A DNA stretch of 64,000 nt from Vandiemenella viatica (GCA_031002005.1 JARYHS010008074.1:181808494-181872493); one strand, 5' to 3'; shown: positions 1-11,443, counted from the stretch's first letter. Numbers and translations are program-made. Notes: generated by a model from the letters alone, not told the origin.

Positions 1-1019
1 TTTACATCTAATAAAAAATTCCATGTTCAGTTGACAACATTTAATTGTAGATGACAAATAATGGACTTAAAGCACAGATAAAGCACAGTCTTAACCTGCA
101 GTTACAAGAGAGAAATATTTCTGAACTTCAGGCAGGGCAGGGGCAAACCGGAGCAGTTGCCCCAGACAGCAAAATCACGTTTGAAGGGGTGGCCAAATTC
201 ATGAGGTGGTGACTTTTGATATATAGCTCTACAGCCCAGAGAATAGATCATGTTTGAAGGGGCAGCAATCTCAGAATATGGAAAATTCGTAGATCTGTCA
301 CTGATTTCAGGTGTACTTCAAAGTAAAAGATTGTGAAATTTAATGTTCTGAGTTAGAAGTGATTATCTGGAATACACTTATTTTATTCCTGTAACACAGA
401 AATACTTCACATCTCATTCTAAGATAAGTAAAACATTGACCTTCCACAACCGACTGAAGACGACAGTGGCAAAGGAGTGAAGGAATAGCTTGATCTGGTA
501 TTAACAAAAAGGTCAAATTGACATCTAATTTCAAGTTGGCTAAATATTAGGACGAAATCACTAGGACATGCATAGTGGAATTCCGGATCTAGGACTGGTT
601 TTTCCAATATTTCAACTCCGGAACTGAGTGGCCTCAAAAAAAAAAAAAAAAAAAAAAAGGCTCATAGGATCTCAATCGGATTGCTTCATTTTTATGCATA
701 TAAACTCACTAATAAAATAGCAAAGTTTAATACATCACTGCATATGTAGCACATAGTATGCATTTCGACTGCAAGAAAGCTCCGCCAGACAATATTAAAG
801 GGATACACAAAAATTTAGAATTGAGTGGCCTCAAAATATATTATTTTAAATATATAGCATCTCAATGATTTTATATGGAGTCACTCTGAGAGTATACCCC
901 TCCCCCCCCCCCAATAAAAATAATTAAAATCGCCTCACAATTGGCAAAGAAATCACTGAACATACTTTTTTTTTAAATCAATCGAATTGAGAACCTCCTC
1001 CTTTTTTTAAAGTCAGATA
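1..1019. other. AT-rich stretch without a recognisable gene
   Basis: I see no gene here. A long A tract lies at about 636-658. A diverged local duplication is visible: the block starting near 620 (GAACTGAGTGGCCTCAAAA) recurs near 820 (GAATTGAGTGGCCTCAAAA), each followed by similar text (a run near AT..CTCAAT.., then a pyrimidine-rich part). It lies in the presumed third intron of the POLA1 gene on the minus strand. Confidence 0.5.
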
Positions 1020-1526
1020 AAAATAAGCTTGAATTCAATGCAGAAACTCATGGTGTTCGATTTCAGAAAAGCTTTACACAGTGTGCGCAAGTGTAAAATA
1101 AGGGACATAATGATCAAAAATGGATACCCTGTGCATGAAATCAAAAGTTTATATCAAGATACAATAACAATAATCAATACTGGCACAAAGAAAACTGAAG
1201 AAATATTTATTAACAAATGTGTTAAATAAGGCTGCAGTGTATCTCCAACTCTAATAAACATATCTATTGATGAACTTGTTAGATACTAGAAACACATTGC
1301 CAATCCGGAAATACAGTTGTAGAATAAATAGCTAAATGATGTTCCTTATGCTGATGATGTAGTTTAGATAATGCTCTTTGTAGTCCCATATCACTTTCTT
1401 GTAGTATTACAACAATTAGCATGAAAAGAATATAACCTACAAATATCCAAAAAGGACTCCATTCACTCCAAAATAGTAACTGATGACACAGTGATAGAAC
1501 AGGTAATGAATTTTAACCAACTAGGC
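1020..1526 (+). pseudogene. Decayed non-LTR retrotransposon RT fragment
   Basis: The frame from 1029 reads as a reverse-transcriptase palm region: an FDFRKALHSVR block (degenerate AFDSV), then IKSLYQDT, NTGTKKTEEIFINK and, past a stop, GCSVSPTL-like text and a YADDV-like catalytic motif near 1350. After that comes TDDTVIEQVMNF, the usual region before the thumb. This is typical of LINE RT with several stops. The open frame is interrupted at 1527 by a hAT element and seems to resume at 2367. Clade cannot be named safely (RTE/Jockey-like). Confidence 0.6.
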
Positions 1527-2366
1527 CAGTGTTTTTCAACCTATGTGGATACATGACCCCCTTACAAATAAAAAATTTTGGCGATCCCCATTTCAATAAA
1601 AAAAAACTTTGGCAATCCCAAGGTCCATAATAAAACTGTCAGCGATCTCAAAAATGACATATCTAATTTTCTTTCTGTTGAGACTATAAAAACTGATCAA
1701 AAAATCAAATGCAGTGCAAGGTAGTCATGGGCACTATGTGGGCAGGAGGCAAGAAGGAGGGGGTCTGTGGTCACATAGGAACAGTTTGTTTTTATTCAGT
1801 GTAATCAGCTGTACGCCAGCTGAAAGCGAGGATAAAATAGATTTCTCACAGCTCTCCATGGCTGCTACACATGGTTGTGGCAGAAGCAAATCAAAACAAA
1901 ACAAAAATACCCGAAATATGGTAGAAAGAAAAGAACAGTGTCCAATTAGAAAATGATTTGGTTATTTGCTTCTCAAAAATACAACCATAATTCGACAATT
2001 TACTAAAAAATAAACAGGTTCAGCCATCTCACTGAAAAATTTGTATTTTTATGGACAACAATTACCTGAAATATGGTAGAAAGAAAAGAAATGATTTGAT
2101 TATTTGCACCTCAAACGTAAAATCATGATTGAATAAATTATTAAAAAATAAACAGGCATCAACTTCTCATTGAAAATTTGTATTGTATTGTAAGACCTTC
2201 TGTTTTACAAGGGCGCTAATGACCCCGCTGTCGACGCGCCCTAAAACAACAACAACAACAACAACAACAACATCTGTTTTACATTTATCTGACTTGCGAC
2301 CATGACACCCTGAGCAAGATTTGGTGACCTCCATGCGGGTTGCGACCCACAGGTTGAAAAATACTG
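1527..2366. mobile_element. Non-autonomous hAT (Charlie/MER5-like) element
   Basis: The left end CAGTGTTTTTCAACCT (1527 on) and right end AGGTTGAAAAATACTG (to 2366) are terminal inverted repeats, followed inward on the right by the GGGTTGCGACCC motif, a hallmark of Charlie-type hAT elements. Flanking 8-mers are AACTAGGC (1519-1526) and ATCTAAGC (2367-2374), 6 of 8 identical and close to the hAT TCTAGA-like target preference. Inside there is no transposase; a ~120-bp segment is duplicated in tandem (about 1914-2043 and 2068-2181), and a 63-bp SINE-tail insertion lies at 2210-2272. Confidence 0.75.
2210..2272 (+). mobile_element. 63-bp truncated SINE tail with 11-bp TSD
   Basis: The insert begins GGGCGC and closes its hairpin with GCGCCC, then ends in a (AAC)n repeat. 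It is flanked by perfect 11-bp direct repeats TCTGTTTTACA at 2199-2209 and 2273-2283. TSD plus simple-repeat tail is the signature of target-primed retroposition of a severely 5'-truncated SINE or LINE tail. A similar tail in the opposite orientation lies at about 25093-25137. Confidence 0.75.
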
Positions 2367-2480
2367 ATCTAAGCTATTTTCATGAAGCAATAGCTTCCCA
2401 GAACCCAAAGGAGGATATCCATAAAACATTTACTAATGCAAATAAATAACATAACCACAGACTTATTATAAAACAATTTT
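2367..2480 (+). pseudogene. Continuation of the LINE fragment after the hAT insertion
   Basis: Right of the hAT, the frame YFHEAIASQNPKEDIHK runs for about 30 codons to a stop. It fits the segment after the FKYLG-type motif that precedes the hAT insertion point, so it is probably the same LINE copy split by the hAT. Similarity is weak and this is inference from position and reading frame. Confidence 0.4.
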
Positions 2481-4049
2481 CAAGTAAAGACAGGTCTGGA
2501 ATTGGGTAAGTATGCAAAGGTGAAAGGAAAATCGTGAAAGTTAAATGAAAAGCTTCGTTACCATTCTCAAAGGTACTAAGATTTTAAAAAACAGAATTAG
2601 GACTATAATTAAGGTTTGGAATTTGATACTAACTGGGAAGGCTTGGTGACGTTATCAGCTGCAAGGTCATACACGCAAGAACAATAGAATTTCGGGTAGA
2701 ATCAAAGAAAAACCTATATTTAAATAGATAAACAAAATTTAACTTTGTCAGCACTGAGCCAGATTTCATAACAAAAATTTGGGATAAAAACCCTAAGTAT
2801 GTTTTTTAAAAGAGTAAATAAATTCAACTTTTAATTGGAGATGGAGACAAAGTTAAAAATATGATCAAATGAAAGCAAAATTTAAAAGAAAAAGTAATAT
2901 AACAACAGTTGAAAACCAAAATTATGTTTAAAGGATGACAAAAAAGAATCTAAGTTACATCATACGCATGCCATAAAGTAATTAAGAAATAGGAATTTGT
3001 TAAAAGTGAAATAAAGATCAATAAAAAAAGAGTGGAAAATCCTAAGAAGACTAGTGAAAATCCCAAGTAAAACCAAAATTAAATAGGAGAGTAATGACTA
3101 ATCGAAAGAATTTATTTCCTTGAAAGTAAGATAGGTGAAAGACTCCATAATGATAATTAATAATGACAGCCAAATAAAATTAGCCATAGAGCGAATTCAT
3201 ACAACAAATTAAAGAGGAAAGGAAATCAAACCATTTGTTATAGGAAATCTACCTTCTAGTTTTGAAGTTTAAGTACACCCAAAAAACAGAAATACAACAA
3301 AACATCTCAGAGACAAGTATGTTGAATAATTTATTTAATGAGATGACCGTGTTTCAGGAAGAGTGGAATGAAATGATGGTTGGGGATTCTGAGAATTGTG
3401 TGTGTTCCCACAATGAAAGTACATAAACCCTGCCATTTTTTTCTCGTACCACCAGTTATTTGAAAGAGCAGGTATGCACCAGTCGTCTCCGTGATTTAGT
3501 AGCTCCAACACTTAGAGAAAATTTTACCAACTTGTAACTTCAGTGATTGAAAATATTCTGCAGAATTCTGATTAAGAAAACATACAGTGGTGACACAGTG
3601 ATCGTTATTGTGAACTTAAGTAATTAAACTTTGAATTTCTTTAAGGAAGCATACTTTATTATTTTTCAGTTCATTTAAAATTTTATCTAAAGTTACGAAC
3701 TTCAGGAACCTTGTAAATTTTAATTGAACGAAAGCGTGTGAATGTGGAACTAGTTGTGGCTACCTACAACTTCACATAGGAGAAGAGTTCGATTTGACAT
3801 TCAATTTCGAAAGCATTGTTGTCTGATACCAGCAAATAACTTCAACTATTTTGTGAGGATATTTTGCATGACATTTAACTGTGAATTTTCATTCATGATT
3901 AAAACCTTACCCTTGGGATCTCTGGCAGTGTAAAATGAGATTGGTGACTGGTTCAAAAACAGCTTTGCAGAGACAAACTTTGGATAGGTATCAGGAAGTA
4001 ATACATTCTCAGTTACAGTTAAGAAACAACTTGGCTAACCCCGAAGACA
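2481..4049. other. AT-rich intronic stretch, nothing recognised
   Basis: About 1.6 kb of AT-rich sequence with no long frame, terminal repeat, RNA gene or microsatellite that I recognise. It lies in the presumed third POLA1 intron. Confidence 0.4.
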
Positions 4050-4420
4050 AGTTTTCTCCATACACTATGAAATCAGTGATGACATAGATAAGTATAGGGG
4101 AAAAGATCAACAAAATCCAATCAGTATGTCGGGCAATAAATAGAGTACTTCAGAACTAAGCAAGATAAAGACTACAAATATGAAATTTTATAGGATGATT
4201 GCTGTCTGGAATTGAATTTTGAATAGCTGAAACAAGAGATAAAGAGCAAAATTTAGTCTGCAGAAATGAGATTTTTTTAGGAAGATTGTCTGCAGTACTA
4301 AACAACATCATACAAGAAATTAAGAAATTCTGGAAGATCTTGGTAAACACAAATAAACAAAATAACAGAGATGGAAGCAGCATACGTTTATTCACAATAA
4401 CAATTTCCCATATGTAGCCC
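4050..4420 (+). pseudogene. Decayed LINE 3' coding fragment
   Basis: The frame around 4090-4150 reads KINKIQSVCRAINRVLQN, which resembles the common LINE thumb region (KINK..CG.I.R.L.NK.RK..). Downstream text with RLSAVLNNIIQEIKKF is compatible with the segment that normally follows. There are several stops. It may belong to the same LINE family as the fragment at 1020, but I cannot show it. Confidence 0.4.
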
Positions 4421-4474
4421 ATCAAACCATCACTCTTTTGTAAAACTTTGGAAAATCATCGCACCCTCAGACTA

Positions 4475-4680
4475 TCAGCCTAGGGAAAATGTGGTAGTTA
4501 CTGGGTACCGACTATAGGGTTGGTGTCCAATGTTCTTCCAACTAAAGTTCTGTCAAAGAGCAACAGTTTGATGAGCAAGATGTGGGCGACCGTTATCATG
4601 AAGAATGGTTACACTCTTGCTCAATTCTGAAATGCCAATCTTGAGTTTTTTCAGTTTCACAGTTTGTGGAAATGTGAACA
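4475..4680 (-). pseudogene. Mariner transposase catalytic-domain relic (minus)
   Basis: On the minus strand the frame reads VTILHDNGRPHLAHQTV, then after a stop NFSWKNIGHQPYSRYP. This is the mariner D34D core: HDN carries the second aspartate, and the block corresponding to HPPYSPDLAP follows with the third aspartate lost. The element is old. The matching C-terminal segment lies next door but in the opposite orientation (4685-4852). Confidence 0.65.
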
Positions 4681-4684
4681 AGCA

Positions 4685-4852
4685 AACACTTGGCCTTTAG
4701 GCGATTCAGCACTGACAAACAGGTGAAAGATGAAGTTCAATACTTCCTCAAAGATCTGGCGGCAAGCTGGTACATATGGGTGCACAAAAACTGCCACCGT
4801 GCCTACAAAAATACATTGACTGAATTGGTGATTGTGGAGAACAATAGCTAAT
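4685..4852 (+). pseudogene. Mariner transposase C-terminal relic (plus)
   Basis: The plus-strand frame reads HLAFRRFSTDKQVKDEVQYF, continuing through a WY and an H.A....L region to a stop near 4852. This corresponds to the mariner C-terminus (..KHL.GKRF.sD.EVKd.V..WL...). It directly abuts the catalytic part encoded on the other strand, so one half of this relic has been inverted, or two copies were juxtaposed. Confidence 0.6.
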
Positions 4853-5229
4853 TGTTCAACTTTTGAAATGATTTATATTTTATACACACAAAATATGATG
4901 AAGATTTTGTGTTTCTAAATCCTTTGGGGACCTTGCTTTTGGAATTGCTCTTGTACAATATCTAGTTGGCTGTAAAGGTACCAAACATGTTTTAAAGAAA
5001 TTAAGTCGTATAATGGCCAGCCATACAAGAATTATGACACATTAAAAAATGAAACACCGAATAACAATGTACTTGGTTAGATGGCTGTGAAAAAGCCACC
5101 CATCCATCTCAAAACTAAGCTGATGTGCCCAAAACCTTTAATAAGACCAGACAATATACAAAAATTTAAAACTTAAGCCACATTGCTACTATCGTCATAT
5201 AAAATAAGGGACAGATCATTGGCTAAGAT

Positions 5230-7440
5230 AATGTCTCCACCTTAAATTTAAAAGCAGTACACAATCAGTTAAAATGTGGTGCACTATCAAAGGTATGCCA
5301 CAAGCATTACATTCCGGTGGGTCCTTCTGGTGGAAAAGAAAACTGTGTTAAAAGACAGTGCCCTATGCAGAGGTAAGGAGAACCTTATCCCTTCTCACCC
5401 GCTGAAAGGAACTGCTCCATGGCTGAATAGTCGATTTGACCAGCTGGAGCTTATTATGCTCCACTTTCAGTCACTGCCTTTGCCATACATCAAAGACAAT
5501 TCTTTTTGCTGTCGAGGCAAGGTGTGATTTTGGAACTGGACTAAAGTCGATTCTTACCTTGTCACAGGATAACTTGGTGGCTTCATCAGCTACCTCTTTT
5601 CTTGATACCCACATGGCCTAGTACCCAGCAGAATAAAATCCTTTCTACAGGATTAGAGGGATTGAAACGCATCCTGTATGTCCTGGACCAAATGGTTTGC
5701 TGTGTGCATGACCCCTAGTGCCTGAATGCAACAGAGGGAATCGCAGCATATGACGTACCACATGTCATGCCTTATTTTCATACCCTGGAGCAACTTTAAT
5801 AAAGCATAACATCCCACAATGTATATACTGCACCTGTTATCTAGCTTGTAATTATAAGTCACTCAAAGGAATACTATGGAACAACCAACACCGTTACCTT
5901 GCTTAGACCCATCTGTAAATACTCGGCTAAACTGGTTTAAAATATTGTCAAAACCTTCTACAAAGACACTGTCAGTAGTAAATGGCTTCCTTTATTTAGA
6001 GTTCTAAAATTGTTATGGGCCTCTTTCTAGCCAGGGAGATTTACTCCAACTCTGGTGATAAAAATGGGGCAACTCATAACCATATTATTCTAAAATTACC
6101 CTTGTATGGTACCTGAAGTGTCTTGTAGCTCTTCTAGAATTACTGTAGAGGTGTCCAAATGATGGATGCATCGTAAACAAGACTGCCAGGTGTTGAAGCT
6201 GTATGTGTGTGTGAAGTATCGCACCATGAGGAGATGCTGTCAGATAACAAGTGGCAGCTCACCAGCATCAGCACAAATGCTGGGAATGGTGCTGGTGCAA
6301 TATGCACCAGTGGCGAGCCGAATTGTGCATGGAGGAAACTGAAGATCCAAGATCGATGGCAGATGACTCGGCCATCAACTGCAAATGCTTTGTTTGTTAG
6401 TGACTACACTCCTCCAATCCAGATACTGGTGATCGAGAGAACCTCCCATACTTTGGAAAACGATGTGGGATGGTTGATCGTGCTCACAAAGTTCTGCCAT
6501 GACATTCTCTTGATATCCTTAACTACACGACACACCTTAGCTCTTGCAATTACAATTGCGGCTAGGTTGTCGGATGTTTGGTGCAACCTAAATTATCGTA
6601 ACGCCCTTCTGCAACCCTAAACAGCAGTCAACATTTGTCATTGCACTGGGGGTTCCTGAGCTTTCTGGAGTGGAAACAGCCATCTGAGAAGTATTTCACC
6701 TATACGATGGAGAGTGACTGAGCAGCAGTAGAGTTGCCAATTGGATTTGCTGACATTTTATTTGGGTCAGTTATTTCTTCCTCTATGTCTAAATTCTACA
6801 TGAATCCATATTAGAAGTGGTTGCTTCCCTGGAGGTAACCATCCACCTCCTAATGCAAGGAATCCACAATTGAAAGGAGAGCAGAGCAAAAGGTCGATGG
6901 AAGAGGACAAACTGGAAGCAATAGTGAAATGTGTCATTTGTCCTGTGTTTAGGTTACATATTTAATTTTGCTCTTTCAAACTACCAACTACTCGGACCCT
7001 GCAGCACTCAGTGTGCAAATTCCACAACGGACTATGGGCATTAAAATCTCTTAGATGGAGAAAAAGCAGACTAACCTGTTTTTAGTTGCCAGCCATGTTA
7101 TCATGATTCAGTTGCACTGGGCAGCAGAAATATATATAGCACACAGTCAGATTGACGAAAACGTGTATTTTCACCAACACTGCTTGGCATGAGGCGGTGA
7201 GAAAAACAGATTCATATTGGATGGTGTTTATGACAATACAGGTCAGCAATATTTGGTGGTTGGGCCTAAAATGTGTCTCCAGGAGACTCATATGCAAAAG
7301 CTTAGACCATGCTAAGAGTTGTACTTCCTATCTGTGAGGTTCCACTCCAGTATGGGAGCTATCCTATCTATTTAAGCTCACCCACCCTGGTTTGGGTGAG
7401 TCCTCATTCAGGTAAACATCGACGTGTCCACAACTCCTGA
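5230..7440 (-). mobile_element. I-group LINE, degenerate, RT core deleted
   Basis: Read on the minus strand the domains come in the expected order. An AP-type endonuclease lies at about 7420-6660: LLETHFRPNHQILL, then a strand with AVLVK, a DFNAHSPLW motif, and a SSIDLLLCSP block. The linker lies at 6600-6404 with RAKVCRVVKDIKRMSWQNFV. Thumb text IRLATGAYCTSTIPS lies at about 6330-6190. RNase H follows at 5990-5560 with TDGSKQGNGVG, CYALLK and CCDSLCCIQAL. A C-terminal zinc finger of the CNACGIPLIVHHILTDC type lies near 5290-5240. The fingers/palm RT with YADD is absent between 6400 and 6330. RNase H plus this zinc finger points to the I superfamily. Many stops and frameshifts: inactive. Confidence 0.75.
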
Positions 7441-9420
7441 ACCTAAAACACGATTAAGGTGTACAACCAAAATATTGTACACATTTTTAGGAAAGTCTTA
7501 TTTTTTCCTTGCCTGCCGTTTTGACCTGAAATGCTGAATGTAAACTGATTCAACGTTTCTGATTGTATTTAAATGTATTTTATAGCTTATAAATGCATAT
7601 TCAGACAATTTTTCTAGTTTTGGTCATATTTCGATAATATTTATGGTCATATTGACATATTTTGAGGAAAAATCTGGTAGTTTTTTAATAGTACTGGCAA
7701 TTCACTAGATATAGATGAGAAGGAAAATTAAGATAATTATTCACAGACCTGTGCTTCTGCAGGTGGAAAAAAAAAACTAATTTTCACTGTAGTCATAATT
7801 CACTTAGTCAAGAATTAAATATATACCTTATTGTCACTCTCTAAACGTAATATTATGCATCAGTTAATATCTCAGTGAAATATCCTCAGTCAATCGTTCA
7901 ATCTGTAGTGGATCAGTGGGTAAACCTACCACCATGCCGAAAATAAAATTTCTGAAAGTGCGAAGTTATGCAAGGTAATTTAGAGATAAGTATTTTAGTA
8001 CAGATGAAAAATTTCTATTGTGTAAATTATCTGAAATTAAAGTGACTTCAATAAAACGATTTAAAATTTAATTTCCCACTGGTGCAGCGAGCGCATGGAA
8101 ACAAATTATGCTGTCTACATGAAAGCTATACTACTAGATAAAATAAATTATGTATAATTGAGCATGTTTTGATGCGTAGTAAGTTTAATGTTTGATCATA
8201 TTTTGTCATTTTTAGGTCATATTTACCCATTTTTAAGGTCATATTTGCCTGCATATTTCTCTATTTTTTTGGTCATAAAGATCCGAACCATAGTGATGAG
8301 TCATTTTCCCTTTGCTTTGTTATTTATATTGCCTAAAATCCATTTCCTTTTCCCTAGTATCATCACTGTAACCTTTTTAGGACATCAGACTGCTGGTGGA
8401 GCAATGTAAGTTACATGGTTTGATACATTAATGGAGATGCACAATCCATAGGTAGTAAGTAGGAGAGAGTTTATGCTGAAGGAAGGAAGGAAGGAAGCCA
8501 ATCAGGTTTCCCACAATGGTTAAAAGGGGGAAAGATGGAGTAAAGGCAACACACATAAGTACCACAAATCACTAATATTACCAGATAATAAGCATGAGTA
8601 AAATCTTGTCCCCCACTGATAGGATCATTTCTTGGAGTACTTGGTTGCAAGTAACCAGTCCTCAAGAAGCTTTACTTATGTAAACAAGTCATTTTCCAAG
8701 TTAAATAACAGACATAGTACAAGTTACTCTCCAACATATTACATGCAAGAACTAAAGGTAATTCAACAATCAGCGAGCTAAAAATGGATTCAATTGCGTG
8801 CACACAGAGCAATATTTGTGAAAAACAGGGAACATTGTGACAGCACAAATAGTTTTAAAATACAAGAACAATTTCAATAATCATTTCACACCACCTATAA
8901 TCTTCAAGGACGCAAAAATTATGGAGATTGTTATGTGACTCATGAAAACATAAAATATCCATGCTCTCAGTGTGTGCTTCGCAAGTATCTCTCTTATTCT
9001 TGGATGCACTTTTTTATTTTCATAATATATTTTGATTGGTATCACCTACAATTCTGAAGAGTTAATAAGTGAATGTAGTGTTGGGAACATTATTAAGACA
9101 AAAATATTTCAAGTTCCAATGCCACTCAATCAACATCATCCTGGTAACCATCCTTGCTATTAGAATCATGAACTCAATGAGGTCAATTTCAAAGAAAGAA
9201 GAAAAGAAAGAACTATCAAAATCTCGCATGGCATAGTGATGGTTATTATCTATGTATTTAATATCATTATTGTAAAAATTAGGTTTAGAAGTAATTATCC
9301 ATTCGTTACTCCATCTCAAATTAGTGCCCCTACACTAAAAATAAAGTATTTCAAACTACAGTAACATGGTAATCATAGGTTTTCCCAGTGAATGCTTGAT
9401 AATCTCTCGGACATGCGGCC
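7441..9420. other. AT-rich stretch, mostly unassigned
   Basis: No host exon recognised. Direct GGTCATATT repeats cluster at 7620-7660 and 8210-8275. Between them, at 7932-8070, is a weak hAT/BED-like frame listed separately. A short GGAA microsatellite lies at about 8480-8497. Confidence 0.4.
7932..8095 (+). pseudogene. Possible hAT BED-type zinc-finger remnant
   Basis: With one in-frame stop the frame reads MPKIKFLKVRSYAR, then FRDKYFSTDEKFLLCKL. It resembles the N-terminus of CGGBP1-like hAT proteins (short basic start, F.DE.FSTD.K.L.CKLC). The second zinc cysteine is lost (CKLS). Direct GGTCATATT repeats on both sides could be subterminal repeats. The evidence is weak. Confidence 0.25.
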
Positions 9421-9459
9421 GGGTCAATTGATCGTGGTTGAACTACGATCAATTGATCC
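9421..9459. repeat. 15-bp inverted repeat (hairpin)
   Basis: Arms 9421-9435 (GGGTCAATTGATCGT) and 9445-9459 (ACGATCAATTGATCC) pair with one mismatch around a 9-nt spacer. Each arm also contains the self-complementary octamer TCAATTGA. No neighbouring gene explains it; function unknown. Confidence 0.7.
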
Positions 9460-10633
9460 AGCTACAGTTACATTAATCGGGTAACATAATGACTGTCACA
9501 TAATTTGTAGTTCACAAATTTGATTTTGCAGCTGGTATTTCATGTTTTGATTTACTGTATTTTCCTAAAATGCGAAGGAACATATCAAATCCATTCTTTC
9601 TCCATTTATTAGAAAGCAACAATTGTAGATTAATTAATGCTTTGTGCTGATTAAAACAGTCCAAAGCAGTATCCGACACTCACAATATTAAAAATAACAA
9701 ACCATTAATGTAAAACAGTAAATAAAACAGGCAATCAAAATGTTTTACTCCTGAATATAATGGTCATTCATCAACGTATCAATTAACAGGTGTCTACTCA
9801 GGTAAGTATTATATTGAAAATTTTATGCTTGTTAAATTGCTCTGTTCATAAATTCAAATGGAAGAAATACATCATGATAGTATTTGCCTGTATAAATGAT
9901 AGCAAACCACGGTGCCTCCTGAATTTTGGTATTACATAAGCTCAATGAATCACTCTAGCACTTTAAATTAAGTGTAATAAAAGTATAAACAACAAGATTT
10001 CAAGTTATCAGTATTGTAGAACAATATCAAATTAAACTATAGCATGCTGAAATACTTTACTGTTCTCAAATCTGTGGTCAGAATGTAGCACATCATCAAA
10101 CTGTTTCCACCACACTCCATCAAATATTCCATAAGCAACCATATTCCATCTGCTATTATTACAAAGCCAAAACTATTTAGAAACTAATAAACAACTACTT
10201 ATCAACCAGACGCAAGAAATCCTAGCTCCCTAATGGTCCCAAATTATTCCAAGATAAATCACAAAAAGGGCTATCAAAAATAACTATCAATTCATTTGCA
10301 ACAACATTATCTTACGGCGTACAATCATCTCACATTTCTATGGCATTGGTTCCACGCAAAATTTCCTCCTGAACTTAAAAATCATTGGTTCACCATCTCA
10401 ATGATCCATCTCATCTAATCCAAGTAATTTTCCATTGGCCAAACAGTTGAACTATTATTTAAATGATGTACTGATCAATACAATTACCAAAATGAAATAG
10501 TTTTATCTTTGGTAATTTGTCTTTTATGTTCTCCATCCATTCTTTGGTATTTGATGACTTCCCTCCCCATAAATACTAAAAATTTCCACATATTTACTCT
10601 TTAAGATAATACCCAATAAAAGTTTTAACTTAC
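9460..10633 (-). other. POLA1 intron 3, 5' portion
   Basis: AT-rich sequence downstream of the exon 3 donor. I find no fourth POLA1 exon here or anywhere in 1-10633, so intron 3 exceeds 10.6 kb and continues beyond the left edge. Confidence 0.6.
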
Positions 10634-10944
10634 TGTGGTGATAGTTCAGTCTCTACAGCCTGCCTTTTACTATTACTGTTACCATGCAGTTCCTGCATAA
10701 TATCTCCAAGAACATCGTCTTCTTCAAGTTTCACAACTCCTTCACGTTTTCCGCGGCGGCATATTCATTAACATATTACGTATACTACTAGAAGGTACAT
10801 GTTTTTTCTCAATGCCTTTATCAATACTGGTCGATTTTTTTCCCCGCCGCCCACTCTCTTTGCTTTTTGATGCTGAAGTAATTGCTTCATCATCAAGATC
10901 ATCATCAAATATTTCACGTCCATCTTCGACATAGCCACTGCCAT
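10634..10944 (-). CDS. POLA1: DNA polymerase alpha catalytic subunit, exon 3
   Basis: The acceptor is TTTTACAG|AT and the donor CA|GTAAGT (GT at 10633-10632). Joined to exon 2 it reads IVDDDGSGYVEDGREIFDDD, the hallmark N-terminal motif of POLA1 in animals. It continues into a basic linker and an IRNMLMNMP block corresponding to the conserved IK.(L/M)F segment. After that the frame breaks: a TGA occurs at 10744-10742, while the next frame carries the expected GVVKLEEDDVLGDIMQEL, up to the donor. One extra base in the CCGCCGCGG stretch (about 10751-10759) explains this. In an essential gene this may be a sequence error, a damaged allele or a paralogue. The encoded enzyme starts DNA replication together with primase. 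Confidence 0.9.
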
Positions 10945-11443
10945 CTGTAAAACAATTACTCATGTTAGCCATCATCTACAATGAAACAATTCACAATAAG
11001 TATTTCCCAACATACATAGATAAAAATGAAAATTAGGAGACAGGAAAAAACTACTCCTTATCACAGTTTATAGCATGACACATCAACACACGAATAAGTT
11101 ATAATGTAAACAAAAAATTAAATTTTTGGTGCATACCCCTCATCAACTGAAGATATGCACATGTTAGGACTGCAAGGCAACCAACAATGATGTGTACTCT
11201 CACAATGCATGTTGTATTCTTCTGCTGGTAAAGAGTTTACACCCAAAAAATCTAGTGTTTAATGTGTGTTTGTACTTATTTACCTGACTACAGCCACTGA
11301 CTGTAGTAAGTGGTTGCTTCTTCCTCCGACATAGTTTTTATCTCAATTTGCTATCTACAACCTTTTGTTTGATTTCAATAAGTAATAACAAACACTTTTC
11401 TATACACTAACCCAACACCAAAATACCCATTGATTTTTTTTAC

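Noticed and set aside
1714..1956. 80-codon frame inside the hAT
   Set aside because: No family resemblance; the element is non-autonomous and part of the region is a recent tandem duplication.
6207..6620. 137-codon plus-strand frame
   Set aside because: It is the antisense shadow of the I-group LINE (linker and thumb region read clearly on the minus strand).
10742..10975. POLA1 exon 3 read as an independent 77-codon gene starting with MMANMSN
   Set aside because: The first residues are intron sequence before the acceptor; spliced to exon 2 the product matches POLA1.
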